A stretch of DNA of 64,000 nt from Ferrimonas aestuarii. Lineage in GTDB: Bacteria; Pseudomonadota; Gammaproteobacteria; Enterobacterales; Shewanellaceae. Shown piece by piece: positions 17,008 to 27,100 of this stretch (within the stretch, counting starts at the first letter, position 1; every line of letters begins with the position of its first letter). The DNA is taken from positions 1 to 64,000 of the forward strand of contig NZ_SWCJ01000020.1 in NCBI RefSeq assembly GCF_005116665.1, written 5' to 3'. The notes below the pieces were generated by a model that did not search any database, was not told the DNA's origin, and saw nothing but the letters and a program-made list of their open reading frames with translations. A program made the position numbers and the translations under genes.

Positions 17008-19497
17008 ATGAGACTGAATAAAGTTATGGCATCGATGGTCTTCATCGGTGCAGCCGTATCGGCACAAGGGCAAGCTGCGGGCTTTGATGCATTCGTAGTG
17101 GATGACATTAAAGTGGATGGATTGCAGCGAGTGGCGCTGGGGGCAGCGCTACTGAACTTGCCTATTAAGGTCGGCGATCAGGTGGATTCCGTAAGCCTGC
17201 AGCGTGCGATTAAATCTCTTTACGCTTCTGACAACTTTGAAAATATTGAAGTGCTTCGCGAAGGCGACACACTGATTGTTAAGGTCAAAGAGCGTCCAAC
17301 CATTAGCAGCATTGTCTTTGATGGCAACAAAGATATTGAAGATGAGCAACTGCAAGAGAGTTTGGATGCATCTAGCATTAAGACCGGCGAACCCCTTGAT
17401 AGAACTCTGTTGACCGAAATTGAAACCGGCTTGCAAGACTTCTATTACAGCGTTGGTAAGTACAACGCTAAGGTGGAGGCTCAGGTGGTTAACCTGCCTC
17501 GTAACCGCGTTGAATTGAAGCTGAAGTTCACCGAGGGTGATGCCGCGGAAATTCACCAGATCAACATTGTTGGCAACACCGTGTTTTCTGATGAAGAGCT
17601 CATCGAACTGCTGGAGTTAACCGACTATGTTGCTTGGTGGGATTTCTTTGGTCAGCGCCGCTACCAAAAGCAGACGCTAGAAGGTGACCTTGAGTCGCTA
17701 ACCTCCTATTACAACGATCGCGGTTACCTGAAGTTTAAGGTGGAATCCACTCAGGTGGCCATGACTCCAGATAAGACCGGGCTGTACGTTACCATCAACG
17801 TCGATGAAGGCGAGCAGTACACCGTCAAAGGCGTCAACCTAACTGGCGATCTTCTGGGTAAAGAGGAGACGTTGGAAACGCTGGTACCGATCGAAGATGG
17901 CGAGATGTACAACGGCGGTGAAGTGACCTTTACCGAAGAGTTGCTGGGCAAGTTCCTTGGTCGTTATGGTTACGCCTACCCACGGGTAAGCACCTATCCT
18001 GAGATCGATGAAGAAAACAAGCAGGTTACTCTAAACATCAATATCGATCCGGGTAAGCGCATCTATGTGCGTAACATCGGCTTCGAAGGCAACACCGTTA
18101 CCAAAGATGAAGTTCTGCGTCGTGAGATGCGTCAGATGGAAGGGGCATGGCTAAACAGTCGTTCTGTCGAGCTGTCTAAAGAGCGTTTGAACCGCCTAGG
18201 CTTCTTTGAAACCGTTGAGTCTGAAACCACGCCAGTACCGGGCAGTGATGATCTGGTCGATGTGGCGTTCAAAGTGAAAGAGCAGCCATCGGGTTCATTC
18301 AACTTTGGTGTGGGCTACGGCACCGAAAGCCAGTTGAGCTTACAGCTTGGCGTAACCCAGAATAACTTCTTGGGTACGGGTAACAGTGTTGGTATCAATC
18401 TGAACAACAACTCATATCAGAAAGACGTCAACCTTTCCTATCGTGACCCCTACTTCACCAAAGACGGGGTGAGTGCCGGTGGTAACATCTACTGGTCCGA
18501 GTTTGATGCAGACGAATATTACCTAGAGTCCTATAAGAACAACTCTTATGGTATTGGTTTTGATATGTCTTGGCCGGTGAATGAATACAACCGCTTGGGT
18601 CTGGGCATCTCCTACCGTCATAACGAACTGTCGGAAGTGTCTCCATACCAGCAGGTGATCACCTTCTACAGCATTTATGGCGACCCAACCAACTCTGGCA
18701 GTAAAATTGCCTTTGATAACTTTGAGCTGAGCGCCAACTGGACTCGAAGCACTTTGAACCGAGGCATGTTCCCAACTGCGGGTAACAATCAGAAGTTGTA
18801 CCTGAAAGCCACGGTACCAGGTTCTGACATCCAGTACTTTAAGGCCAGTTTCGATACCAGCTACTACTACCCGTTTGATCGCAACCATAATTGGGTGTTC
18901 TTGACTCGAGGTAAGTTAGGTTATGGTAATGGCTATGGTGACTACAAAGGTCAAGAGAACGTGTTGCCGTTCTGGGAGAACTTCTACGCCGGTGGTTCCA
19001 CCGTGCTGCGTGGCTTCAAAACCAACTCCGTTGGCCCTCGAGCATTCTACCTGACCGGTGACGGTACGCCTTGTATTCCAGATCCAAATGGTGGCTTTGG
19101 GAATTGTAATCTGCCTGGGAACCCTGATACGGTAGCCATCGATACTGGTAGTTCCATTGGTGGTAATGGTATTGCGACCATCAGTGCAGAGTTGATCGTA
19201 CCGACCCCATTCTTGGATGAGTCGTACAAGAACTCGGTACGAACCAGCCTGTTTGTGGACGCCGGTAACGTTTGGGACACTGAGTTTGATTACGACAGCT
19301 ATCGGACACTGCCACAGACTGAGTTTGATAAGATTCAGGATTACAGTGACCCGATGCGGATCCGAGCTTCGGCTGGCTTGTCGGTTCAGTGGGTTTCGCC
19401 TATGGGCCCTATGGTATTTAGCCTAGCGAAACCACTTAAGAAATATGATGGAGACGAAAGTGAAGTGTTCTCCTTCAATATCGGACGTACTTTCTAA
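17008..19497 (+). CDS. bamA: Outer membrane protein assembly factor BamA
   Basis: Central Omp85 protein of the BAM complex that inserts beta-barrels into the outer membrane. The 829 residues comprise a signal peptide (about 1-23), five POTRA domains (about 25-425; e.g. FVVDDIKVDGLQRV opens the first) and a 16-strand barrel ending in Phe (NIGRTF), the usual outer-membrane signal. The barrel keeps the VLRGF motif (about 670) of loop 6. It lies 28 bases after rseP and just before skp, the conserved order. Confidence 0.97.
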   Translation: MRLNKVMASMVFIGAAVSAQGQAAGFDAFVVDDIKVDGLQRVALGAALLNLPIKVGDQVDSVSLQRAIKSLYASDNFENIEVLREGDTLIVKVKERPTISSIVFDGNKDIEDEQLQESLDASSIKTGEPLDRTLLTEIETGLQDFYYSVGKYNAKVEAQVVNLPRNRVELKLKFTEGDAAEIHQINIVGNTVFSDEELIELLELTDYVAWWDFFGQRRYQKQTLEGDLESLTSYYNDRGYLKFKVESTQVAMTPDKTGLYVTINVDEGEQYTVKGVNLTGDLLGKEETLETLVPIEDGEMYNGGEVTFTEELLGKFLGRYGYAYPRVSTYPEIDEENKQVTLNINIDPGKRIYVRNIGFEGNTVTKDEVLRREMRQMEGAWLNSRSVELSKERLNRLGFFETVESETTPVPGSDDLVDVAFKVKEQPSGSFNFGVGYGTESQLSLQLGVTQNNFLGTGNSVGINLNNNSYQKDVNLSYRDPYFTKDGVSAGGNIYWSEFDADEYYLESYKNNSYGIGFDMSWPVNEYNRLGLGISYRHNELSEVSPYQQVITFYSIYGDPTNSGSKIAFDNFELSANWTRSTLNRGMFPTAGNNQKLYLKATVPGSDIQYFKASFDTSYYYPFDRNHNWVFLTRGKLGYGNGYGDYKGQENVLPFWENFYAGGSTVLRGFKTNSVGPRAFYLTGDGTPCIPDPNGGFGNCNLPGNPDTVAIDTGSSIGGNGIATISAELIVPTPFLDESYKNSVRTSLFVDAGNVWDTEFDYDSYRTLPQTEFDKIQDYSDPMRIRASAGLSVQWVSPMGPMVFSLAKPLKKYDGDESEVFSFNIGRTF

Positions 19498-19544
19498 ATC
19501 AATAACCAAAACGATTGGCTATTAAAAAAATAGAGGATAGACAC

Positions 19545-20042
19545 TTGAAGAAGTTAATAACCGTAGCGTTGATGATGGCAGCAATGGCGCCTTCCGCTTG
19601 GGCAGAGAAGATTGGTGTGGTTGATATGCGTGCGGTAATGTCTCAACTGCCTCAAGCTGAGGCGATGATGCAAGGCCTGCAAAACGAGTTCTCTGAGCGC
19701 GTTGCAGCGGTACGTAAAATCGAAACTGAGCTGAAGTCTCTGGCTGAAAAGCAGCAAAAAGACGCGCTATTGATGACCGACGATCAGAAAACAGAACTGA
19801 GCCGTCAGCTTGAAAGCCTGAATGCAGATTACCAGTTGAAAGGTAAAGCACTGCAGGAAGACATGAAAAAGCGTCAAGCTGAAGAGCAGCAGAAACTGCT
19901 GATTAAAGTAGATACCGCCATCAAAGCGGTAGCGGCTGCGGGTGAGTATGACGTTATTCTTCAGCGTCAAGCCGCCGTGTTCGTTAAAGAAAGTGCTGAT
20001 ATTTCTGCTAAAGTTGTTGAAGAAGTAAGCAAAGGCAACTAA
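19545..20042 (+). CDS. skp: Periplasmic chaperone Skp (OmpH)
   Basis: Trimeric holdase that carries unfolded outer-membrane proteins to BamA. 165 residues: signal peptide MKKLITVALMMAAMAPSAWA, then KIGVVDMRAVM (body strand) and a long charged coiled-coil (about 45-135). The start is TTG, chosen because GAGGA sits 8 bases upstream and the signal peptide begins directly there; a TTG ten codons earlier would put charged residues in front of it. Confidence 0.93.
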   Translation: MKKLITVALMMAAMAPSAWAEKIGVVDMRAVMSQLPQAEAMMQGLQNEFSERVAAVRKIETELKSLAEKQQKDALLMTDDQKTELSRQLESLNADYQLKGKALQEDMKKRQAEEQQKLLIKVDTAIKAVAAAGEYDVILQRQAAVFVKESADISAKVVEEVSKGN

Positions 20043-20046
20043 TTAA

Positions 20047-21075
20047 ATGACCTACAAAACCCTCACGGAGCTGGCGGAGTTCGTCGGTGCCACCGTGAAA
20101 GGGGATGGTGACACTAAGGTGGCCCGCGTGGCCACCTTAGAAAATGCCACTCCAGAACAGATCGCATTCCTTGCTAATAGCAAATACCGCCATCAGTTAC
20201 AGCACACCGCCGCAGGGGCGGTGATTTTGTCTGCAGCGGATGCCGAAACCTACGGCGGAAACGCCCTCATTGCAGACAACCCTTACGTTTGCTTTGCCAA
20301 AATTGCCCAACTGCTCGATATTACCCCCGCTCCCGCAAGTCAGATCCATCCTAGCGCCGTGGTCGATGACACCGCGGAATTGGGACAGGGCGTGAAGTTG
20401 GGTGCCAATGTGGTAGTGGAAGCTGGGGCAGTAATCGGTGACCACGTGGAGATTGGTGCTGGCAGTGTTGTCGGCCAAGGTGCTCGCATTGGTAAAAACA
20501 GCCGCCTTTGGGCTAACGTAACCCTGTACCACGGAGTTGAACTGGGCGAGCAGTGCATCGTTCATTCCGGCGCCGTGATCGGCTCTGATGGCTTTGGCTA
20601 TGCCAATGAGCGAGGCACTTGGATTAAGATCCCTCAGATTGGCAGCGTTATCGTCGGCAACCGAGTCGAGATTGGTGCAAACACCTCCATAGACCGAGGT
20701 GCCATCGACGACACCATTATCGAAGATGGGGTTATCATCGATAACCTGTGCCAAATTGCCCACAACGACATCATTGGTGCCAACAGTGCCATTGCTGGCG
20801 CCACGGTAATTGCAGGTAGCACCAAAATCGGTAAGTACTGCGTCATTGGTGGTAACACCGCCATTGCTGGACACATCGAGTTGGACGACGGCGTTCAGGT
20901 TACCGGCATGAGCCGAGTGACTAAAGGCTTGAAAGCTGGGGTTTACTCCTCAGGCTCGCCAATTGAAGACAACAAGTCTTGGCGTCGTAACTCTGTTAGA
21001 ATGCGTCAATTGGACGATATGGCGCGACGCCTAAAGGCGTTGGAAAAGCAACTGCCAGATCCGAAAAGTAAGTGA
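20047..21075 (+). CDS. lpxD: UDP-3-O-(3-hydroxyacyl)glucosamine N-acyltransferase
   Basis: Third step of lipid A synthesis. 342 residues: a uridine-binding N-terminal domain (1-100), a left-handed beta-helix of hexapeptide repeats (about 105-300) with the catalytic His in CQIAHNDIIG (about 236-245), and a C-terminal helix that binds acyl carrier protein. It begins 4 bases after skp. Confidence 0.97.
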   Translation: MTYKTLTELAEFVGATVKGDGDTKVARVATLENATPEQIAFLANSKYRHQLQHTAAGAVILSAADAETYGGNALIADNPYVCFAKIAQLLDITPAPASQIHPSAVVDDTAELGQGVKLGANVVVEAGAVIGDHVEIGAGSVVGQGARIGKNSRLWANVTLYHGVELGEQCIVHSGAVIGSDGFGYANERGTWIKIPQIGSVIVGNRVEIGANTSIDRGAIDDTIIEDGVIIDNLCQIAHNDIIGANSAIAGATVIAGSTKIGKYCVIGGNTAIAGHIELDDGVQVTGMSRVTKGLKAGVYSSGSPIEDNKSWRRNSVRMRQLDDMARRLKALEKQLPDPKSK

Positions 21076-21093
21076 TTTGATTTGGAGACTACC

Positions 21094-21546
21094 TTGTCTG
21101 AGCAACTAAATACTATGGAGGTCAATGAGATCCTCCAACACCTTCCCCACCGCCACCCTTTTATGCTGGTTGACCGGGTACTGGACTACACCCCTGGTGA
21201 GGTACTGCATGCTCGCAAGAACGTCACCTACAACGAACCCTTCTTCCCAGGGCACTTCCCAGCTGCCCCGATTATGCCGGGTGTACTGATTCTGGAAGCC
21301 TTGGCCCAAGCGTCGGCCATTCTGGCGTTTAAGACCTTTGGTAAGAAGGAAAACGAACTGTACCTGTTTGCTGGTGTGGATAATGCCCGCTTCAAGCAGC
21401 AGGTGGTACCCGGTGATACTTTGGATCTTCATGTGGAGTTCATCAAAGATCGTCGCGGTATTGGATTTTATAAAGCGCATGCCAAAGTGGACGGCAAAGT
21501 GGTTTGTTCTGCCGATCTGATGTGTGCCAAAAGAGAGGCAAAATAA
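21094..21546 (+). CDS. fabZ: 3-hydroxyacyl-[ACP] dehydratase FabZ
   Basis: Dehydrates 3-hydroxyacyl-ACP in fatty acid elongation. 150 residues of hot-dog fold: LPHRHPFMLVDRV (about 17-29), and the active-site helix PGHFPAAPIMPGVLILEALAQ with His54 and Glu68. The chosen start is a TTG with GGAG 6 bases upstream, which restores the E. coli length (151); the alternative ATG at 21115 would shorten the protein by seven residues and has no better ribosome-binding site. Confidence 0.95.
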   Translation: MSEQLNTMEVNEILQHLPHRHPFMLVDRVLDYTPGEVLHARKNVTYNEPFFPGHFPAAPIMPGVLILEALAQASAILAFKTFGKKENELYLFAGVDNARFKQQVVPGDTLDLHVEFIKDRRGIGFYKAHAKVDGKVVCSADLMCAKREAK

Positions 21547-21547
21547 C

Positions 21548-22318
21548 GTGATCGATTCTCAGGCGATAGTTCATCCCGACGCCGTTATCGGTGAGAATGT
21601 GACCATTGGCCCATTCAGCGTCATCGGTGCAGGTGTGGTGATCGGTGATAACAACTGGATTGGGTCCAACGTTGTGATTAAAGGGCCGACAACCATTGGT
21701 TCTGGCAACAAGTTCTTCCAGTTCTCCTCCATCGGTGAGGAGTGTCAGGATAAGAAATACGCTGGTGAAGCCACTCGCTTAGAGATTGGTGACAACAACG
21801 TATTCCGTGAGTGTTGCACCGTGCACCGTGGCACCATACAGGACGAGGGTCTGACCAAGATCGGCTCTGGTAACCTGTTTATGGCATACACCCACGTGGC
21901 TCACGATTGTGTGGTGGGTGACAACGTCATTCTGGCCAACAACGCTTCTATTGCGGGTCACGTTCACGTTGGCGACCACGCCATTTTGGGTGGCATGACC
22001 GGCGTACACCAGTTCGTAAAAATTGGTGCCCATGCCTTTACTGCCGGTTGTTCATTGGTGCTGCAAGATGTGCCTCCGTACGTGATGGCCTCTGGCCAGA
22101 GCGCGGTGCCTCGTGGTATCAACAGTGAAGGCTTGAAGCGTCGTGGTTTCAGCAAAGAAGCGGTGTCGGCGATTCGCAAAGCCTATAAGCTGTTGTATCG
22201 CAGCAGCTTGACCACTGTGGAAGCGCTGCCGCAACTGCGTGAGTTGGCTGAAGAGCATGACGAAGTGGCTTTCTTGGCAGACTTTGTTGAGCAGTCCAGC
22301 CGTGGCATCGTGCGCTAA
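21548..22318 (+). CDS. lpxA: UDP-N-acetylglucosamine acyltransferase LpxA
   Basis: First step of lipid A synthesis. 256 residues: hexapeptide beta-helix (about 1-185) with the catalytic His in THVAHDCVVGDN (near 120) and a C-terminal helical domain. The start is GTG, 1 base after the fabZ stop, with AGAGAGG in the end of fabZ. A 113-base gap with a hairpin follows before lpxB. Confidence 0.97.
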   Translation: MIDSQAIVHPDAVIGENVTIGPFSVIGAGVVIGDNNWIGSNVVIKGPTTIGSGNKFFQFSSIGEECQDKKYAGEATRLEIGDNNVFRECCTVHRGTIQDEGLTKIGSGNLFMAYTHVAHDCVVGDNVILANNASIAGHVHVGDHAILGGMTGVHQFVKIGAHAFTAGCSLVLQDVPPYVMASGQSAVPRGINSEGLKRRGFSKEAVSAIRKAYKLLYRSSLTTVEALPQLRELAEEHDEVAFLADFVEQSSRGIVR

Positions 22319-22329
22319 CGATGCCGAGT

Positions 22330-22361
22330 CGGTGCCACAGCCATTTGAGGCGGTGGCACCG
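22330..22361 (+). other. Stable hairpin in the lpxA-lpxB gap
   Basis: CGGTGCCAC (22330-22338) pairs perfectly with GTGGCACCG (22353-22361); AGCC and GGC(G) in the loop extend the fold. There is no T-tract beyond GTTTA. It may protect or process the mRNA between lpxA and lpxB rather than terminate it. Confidence 0.5.
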
Positions 22362-22431
22362 GTTTACGCCGTTATTGTCTCTTTGATTGCGGCGACACCC
22401 TGTTCCCCTAACTCCTCAAATTGACACTGTC

Positions 22432-23601
22432 ATGGCTACCCAAAGCACCCAAATCTCAACCACCCCCCTAACCATAGCCATTGTCGCTGGAGAGCTTTCT
22501 GGCGATATCTTAGGTGCCGGCTTGATGGTCGCCATCGTAAAGCAACATCCAAATGTCGAGTTCATCGGCATCGGTGGCCCCAAAATGCAGGCCATCGGCA
22601 TGGAAAACCTAGCCGATATGGAAGAGTTAGCGGTGATGGGATTGGTGGAAGTGCTGGGGAATTTGCCAAAAATCCTGAGCATTAAACGCAATCTGGTTGC
22701 CACCTTGAGTGAGCGAAAGCCGGATCTCTACATCGGTATCGACGCTCCAGACTTTAACCTGCGAGTTGAAGCACCGTTAAAGGCCAAAGGCATTCCTACG
22801 GTGCACTACGTCAGCCCGTCGGTGTGGGCATGGCGCCCTAAACGTATCTTCAAGATTGCCAAAGCCACCAATCTGGTGTTGTCACTGCTGCCATTTGAGA
22901 AAGCCTTTTACGATGAGCATCAGGTGCCTTGTCACTTTGTTGGCCATACCCTTGCCGATGAGGTGCCACTGCAAAGTCCCCAAGCTGAAGCGAGAGAGGC
23001 GCTGAGTATTGCCCAAGGGCATCAAGTACTGGCGCTGCTGCCAGGAAGTCGCGGCGGTGAGATGGGGCGACTGTCCCCCGAATTTCTGAAAACCGCCGAA
23101 GGCCTCAAACGGCGCTTCCCTGAGCTGGAAATTGTGGTGCCACTGGCTAACCAAGCCCGCCGGCAGCAGTTTGAAACCATTAAATCAGAATTGGCCCCAG
23201 AGCTAGAGCTGACCCTAGTGGATGGTCAGTCTCGCACTGTGATGGCCGCCAGTGACGTGATTATGCTGGCATCGGGCACCGCGACGCTGGAGGCGATGCT
23301 GGTGAAGCGTCCAATGGTGGTGGCGTACAAGTTGGCGCCGCTAACCTATCGTATCGCCAAACGGTTGATGACCATCAGCCGTTACAGCTTGCCAAACCTA
23401 TTGGCGGGTCGAGATCTGGTGCCAGAGCTCATTCAAGATGAGTGCACCGCAGACAACCTGATTACTCAGGTGAGTCACTTCCTAGAGAGTGACAACAGTG
23501 AATTGATTAATACCTTTACCCAGATGCACCAAGAGCTGCGTCTGGATGCCTCCAAGCAAGCAGCGAAAGCCGTGCTGGAGCTGATTGGAGTGAACTCATG
23601 A
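22432..23601 (+). CDS. lpxB: Lipid-A-disaccharide synthase
   Basis: GT-B fold glycosyltransferase that joins UDP-diacylglucosamine and lipid X. 389 residues with AGELSGDILGAGL (about 18-30), VSPSVWAWRPKR (about 126-137), LPGSRGGEMGRL (about 201-212) and the nucleotide-binding ASGTATLEAML (about 281-291). The ATG is taken as start, though only weakly preceded by a ribosome-binding site. The last four bases overlap rnhB. Confidence 0.96.
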   Translation: MATQSTQISTTPLTIAIVAGELSGDILGAGLMVAIVKQHPNVEFIGIGGPKMQAIGMENLADMEELAVMGLVEVLGNLPKILSIKRNLVATLSERKPDLYIGIDAPDFNLRVEAPLKAKGIPTVHYVSPSVWAWRPKRIFKIAKATNLVLSLLPFEKAFYDEHQVPCHFVGHTLADEVPLQSPQAEAREALSIAQGHQVLALLPGSRGGEMGRLSPEFLKTAEGLKRRFPELEIVVPLANQARRQQFETIKSELAPELELTLVDGQSRTVMAASDVIMLASGTATLEAMLVKRPMVVAYKLAPLTYRIAKRLMTISRYSLPNLLAGRDLVPELIQDECTADNLITQVSHFLESDNSELINTFTQMHQELRLDASKQAAKAVLELIGVNS

Positions 23602-24173
23602 TTGAGATGATTGCAGGCGTTGATGAGGTGGGCCGCGGCCCATTGGTTGGTGATGTGGTCACCGCCGCTGTGATTTTGGATCCCGACAACCCCATTGAGG
23701 GGCTGCGCGATTCTAAAAAGCTGTCTGAGAAAAAGCGCGAAGCCCTGTTTGTGGAGATTCAAGAGAAAGCCTTGGCTTGGCATGTTGGCCGCGCCAGTGT
23801 GGCAGAGATTGATGAACTGAATATCCTCCATGCCACCATGTTGGCGATGCAGCGCGCCGTGGCTGGCCTAAACGTGACGCCAACCTTAGTGAGGGTAGAT
23901 GGAAATCGCTGCCCAGACTTTGGCGGCTTAGCCGCGGAAGCGCTGGTCAAGGGCGACGACAAAGAGCCCGCCATCAGTGCCGCCTCAATTTTGGCTAAAG
24001 TGGTTCGCGACCGAGAGATGTTGGAGTTGGATGCTCAATTTCCCGATTACGGCTTTGCCCAGCACAAAGGCTACCCAACCAAGGTGCACCTAGAGCAGCT
24101 AGCAAAACTTGGCGCCACCCCACATCATAGAACCAGTTTCAGACCGGTGCGCCGCGCACTGGGGTTGGAGTAA
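23598..24173 (+). CDS. rnhB: Ribonuclease HII
   Basis: Removes ribonucleotides misincorporated into DNA. 191 residues: GVDEVGRGPLVGDV (about 7-20) gives the first acidic pair, DSKKLSEKKRE follows, VDGNRCPDF (near 99-107) the third acidic residue, and AASILAKVVRDREM the fourth. ATG starts inside the lpxB stop (ATGA), showing translational coupling. Confidence 0.97.
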   Translation: MIEMIAGVDEVGRGPLVGDVVTAAVILDPDNPIEGLRDSKKLSEKKREALFVEIQEKALAWHVGRASVAEIDELNILHATMLAMQRAVAGLNVTPTLVRVDGNRCPDFGGLAAEALVKGDDKEPAISAASILAKVVRDREMLELDAQFPDYGFAQHKGYPTKVHLEQLAKLGATPHHRTSFRPVRRALGLE

Positions 24174-24182
24174 TCCCGTACC

Positions 24183-27100
24183 ATGGCCGATCCTAAATTT
24201 GTGCACCTGCGGGTGCATTCTGATTTCTCTATGGTGGATGGCATGCAGAAGGTGGGGCCCATTGTGGCTCGGGCCACCGAGATGGGCATGCCTGCCATTG
24301 CCATCACCGATCAGACCAACCTGTGTGGTTTGGTGAAATTCTATGGTGGTGCTCATAAGAGCGGCATCAAACCAATTATTGGTGCCGACTTTTGGCAGAT
24401 CTGTCCCGAACTGGATGACATGCAGTGCCGCCTGACGGTGCTGGCGATGAATAACGAAGGTTATAAGAACCTGACGCTGCTGATCTCCAAAGCTTATCTG
24501 CGTGGGCATGTGAATCATCGTCCGGTATTAGACCGCGAATGGCTGGCAGAGCACGCCGAGGGACTCATTTTGCTCTCCGGCGCCAAAGATGGCGATATCG
24601 GTCAGGCGCTGACGAAGGGCAACACCAAGGTAGTGGATCTGCTGGTGGAGTTTTATCAGCGTCATTTTCCTGATCACTACTACCTTGAGCTGGTTCGAAC
24701 CGGCCGTGCAGGGGAGGAGACCTATCTGCACCGTGCGGTGGAGTTAGCTGATCAGGTTGGCTTACCTGTGGTGGCCACCAACGAGGTGGTGTTCTTAGAT
24801 GAGATTGACTTTGGTGAGCACGAGATTCGGGTCTGTATTCACGACGGCTTTACTCTAGATGATAGCCGCCGGCCTCGACTCTACTCAAAAGAGCAGTACC
24901 TGCGTAGTGAAGATGAGATGTTGGAGCTGTTCTCTGACATCCCGGAAGCGCTGGAAAACAGTGTTGAGATCGCTCGGCGCTGTAACGTCACCGTACGCTT
25001 GGGCGAATACTTCCTACCGGACTTTCCAACGGGCGACCTTAAAATCGAAGACTACCTGATTAAGGTGTCTGAAGACGGCCTTGAGGAGCGTCTGGAGTTC
25101 CTGTTCCCAGATGCTGTCGAACGTGCTGAAAAGCGCCCTGAGTATGACGAGCGTCTTAAGGTCGAACTTGAAGTAATTAACAACATGGGGTTCCCTGGTT
25201 ACTTCTTGATCGTAATGGAGTTTATCCAGTGGTCTAAGGACAACAACATTCCGGTAGGTCCTGGGCGAGGCTCAGGTGCCGGTTCTTTGGTGGCTTACGC
25301 GCTGAAGATTACCGATCTGGATCCATTGGAATACGACCTGCTGTTCGAACGATTTTTGAACCCAGAGCGGGTATCCATGCCCGATTTCGACGTCGACTTC
25401 TGTATGGATCGACGGGATGAGGTGATTGACCATACCGCCGAGCTCTATGGCCGTGATGCGGTATCTCAGATCATCACCTTCGGTACCATGGCGGCCAAGG
25501 CGGTGATTCGAGACGTAGGTCGAGTATTGGGCCACCCATACGGTTTTGTGGATCGTATCTCCAAGCTGATCCCGCCGGATCCCGGCATGACGCTGGCCAA
25601 AGCCTTTAAAGAGGAGCCTGCACTGCCTGAGCTGTACGACCGCGATGATGAGGTGAAAGCCCTCATTGACATCGCCCGTAAGCTAGAAGGGGTTACCCGA
25701 AACGCCGGTAAACACGCTGGGGGCGTGGTAATTGCCCCAACCACCATCACTGACTTTGCGCCGCTGTATTGTGATGACACCGGTGGCAACCCGGTGACCC
25801 AGTTCGACAAGAACGACGTGGAAACCGCCGGTCTGGTGAAGTTTGACTTCTTGGGCCTTCGAACCCTGACCATCATCCAGTGGGCGCTGGATATGGCCAA
25901 TCCGGCGTTGGCGGCCGAGGGCAAAGACCCAATTCGCATCGAAAGCATTCCTCTGGACGATCAGCCATCGTTCGACATGCTGCAGCGCTCGGAAACCACC
26001 GCCGTATTCCAGCTGGAATCTCGCGGCATGAAGGATCTGATTAAGCGCCTGCAGCCGGACTGCTTCGAAGATATGATCGCACTGGTGGCCCTGTTCCGTC
26101 CGGGGCCGCTGCAATCGGGCATGGTAGATAACTTCATCGACCGTAAGCATGGCCGAGAAGAGGTGTCCTACCCAGATGCCGAGTATCAGCACGAGTCGTT
26201 AAAAGAGATTCTTGAGCCCACCTACGGCATTATTCTGTATCAGGAACAGGTGATGCAGATTGCTCAGGTTCTGGCGGGCTACACCCTGGGTGGCGCAGAT
26301 ATGCTGCGTCGAGCCATGGGTAAGAAAAAGCCTGAGGAGATGGCCAAGCAGCGGGGCACCTTCCGAGAAGGGGCGGAAAACAACGGTGTTGACGGCGATT
26401 TGGCGATGAAGATCTTCGATCTGGTGGAGAAATTCGCTGGATACGGATTTAACAAATCCCACTCCGCTGCCTATGCTTTGGTGTCCTACCAGACTCTGTG
26501 GATGAAGCGGCACTATCCGTCATACTTTATGGCGGCGGTGATGTCGGCGGATATGGACAACACCGATAAGGTGGTGACTCTAGTGGACGAGTGTGAGCGC
26601 ATGGGACTGACCTTGCTGCCACCGGACGTCAATATGGGCCTGTTCAAGTTCAACGTTAACCAAGATAAAGAGATTGTTTACGGCATCGGTGCTATCAAGG
26701 GCGTGGGTGAAGGCCCGGTAGACGCCATCTTGGAAGCCCGTGAAGCCGGTGGCGAGTTCAAAGACCTGTTCGATTTCTGCAACCGGGTGGATCTGAAAAA
26801 GGTTAATAAACGCACGATTGAGAAGCTGATCATGGCCGGCGCCATGGACAACTTAGGCCCACATCGCGCCGCGATGATGGCCACTCTAGAGCAGGCGGTA
26901 AAAGCGGCGGGACAAAACGCTCGTAACCAAGCCCAAGGGATGATGGACCTGTTTGGGGATTTGACCCCTGAGCCGGGACAAGCGGATCACGCCTTTGTGA
27001 ATGTGCCCCATTTCCCTGATAAAGTTTGGCTGGACGGTGAGCGGGAAACGCTTGGCCTCTACCTAACAGGACACCCGATCAATCAGTACCTTAAAGAGAT

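Noticed and set aside
20197..20874. 225-codon open frame antisense to lpxD
   Set aside because: Mirror of the hexapeptide repeats of lpxD; the repetitive Val/Asp/Asn content is an artefact of reading the repeat backwards.
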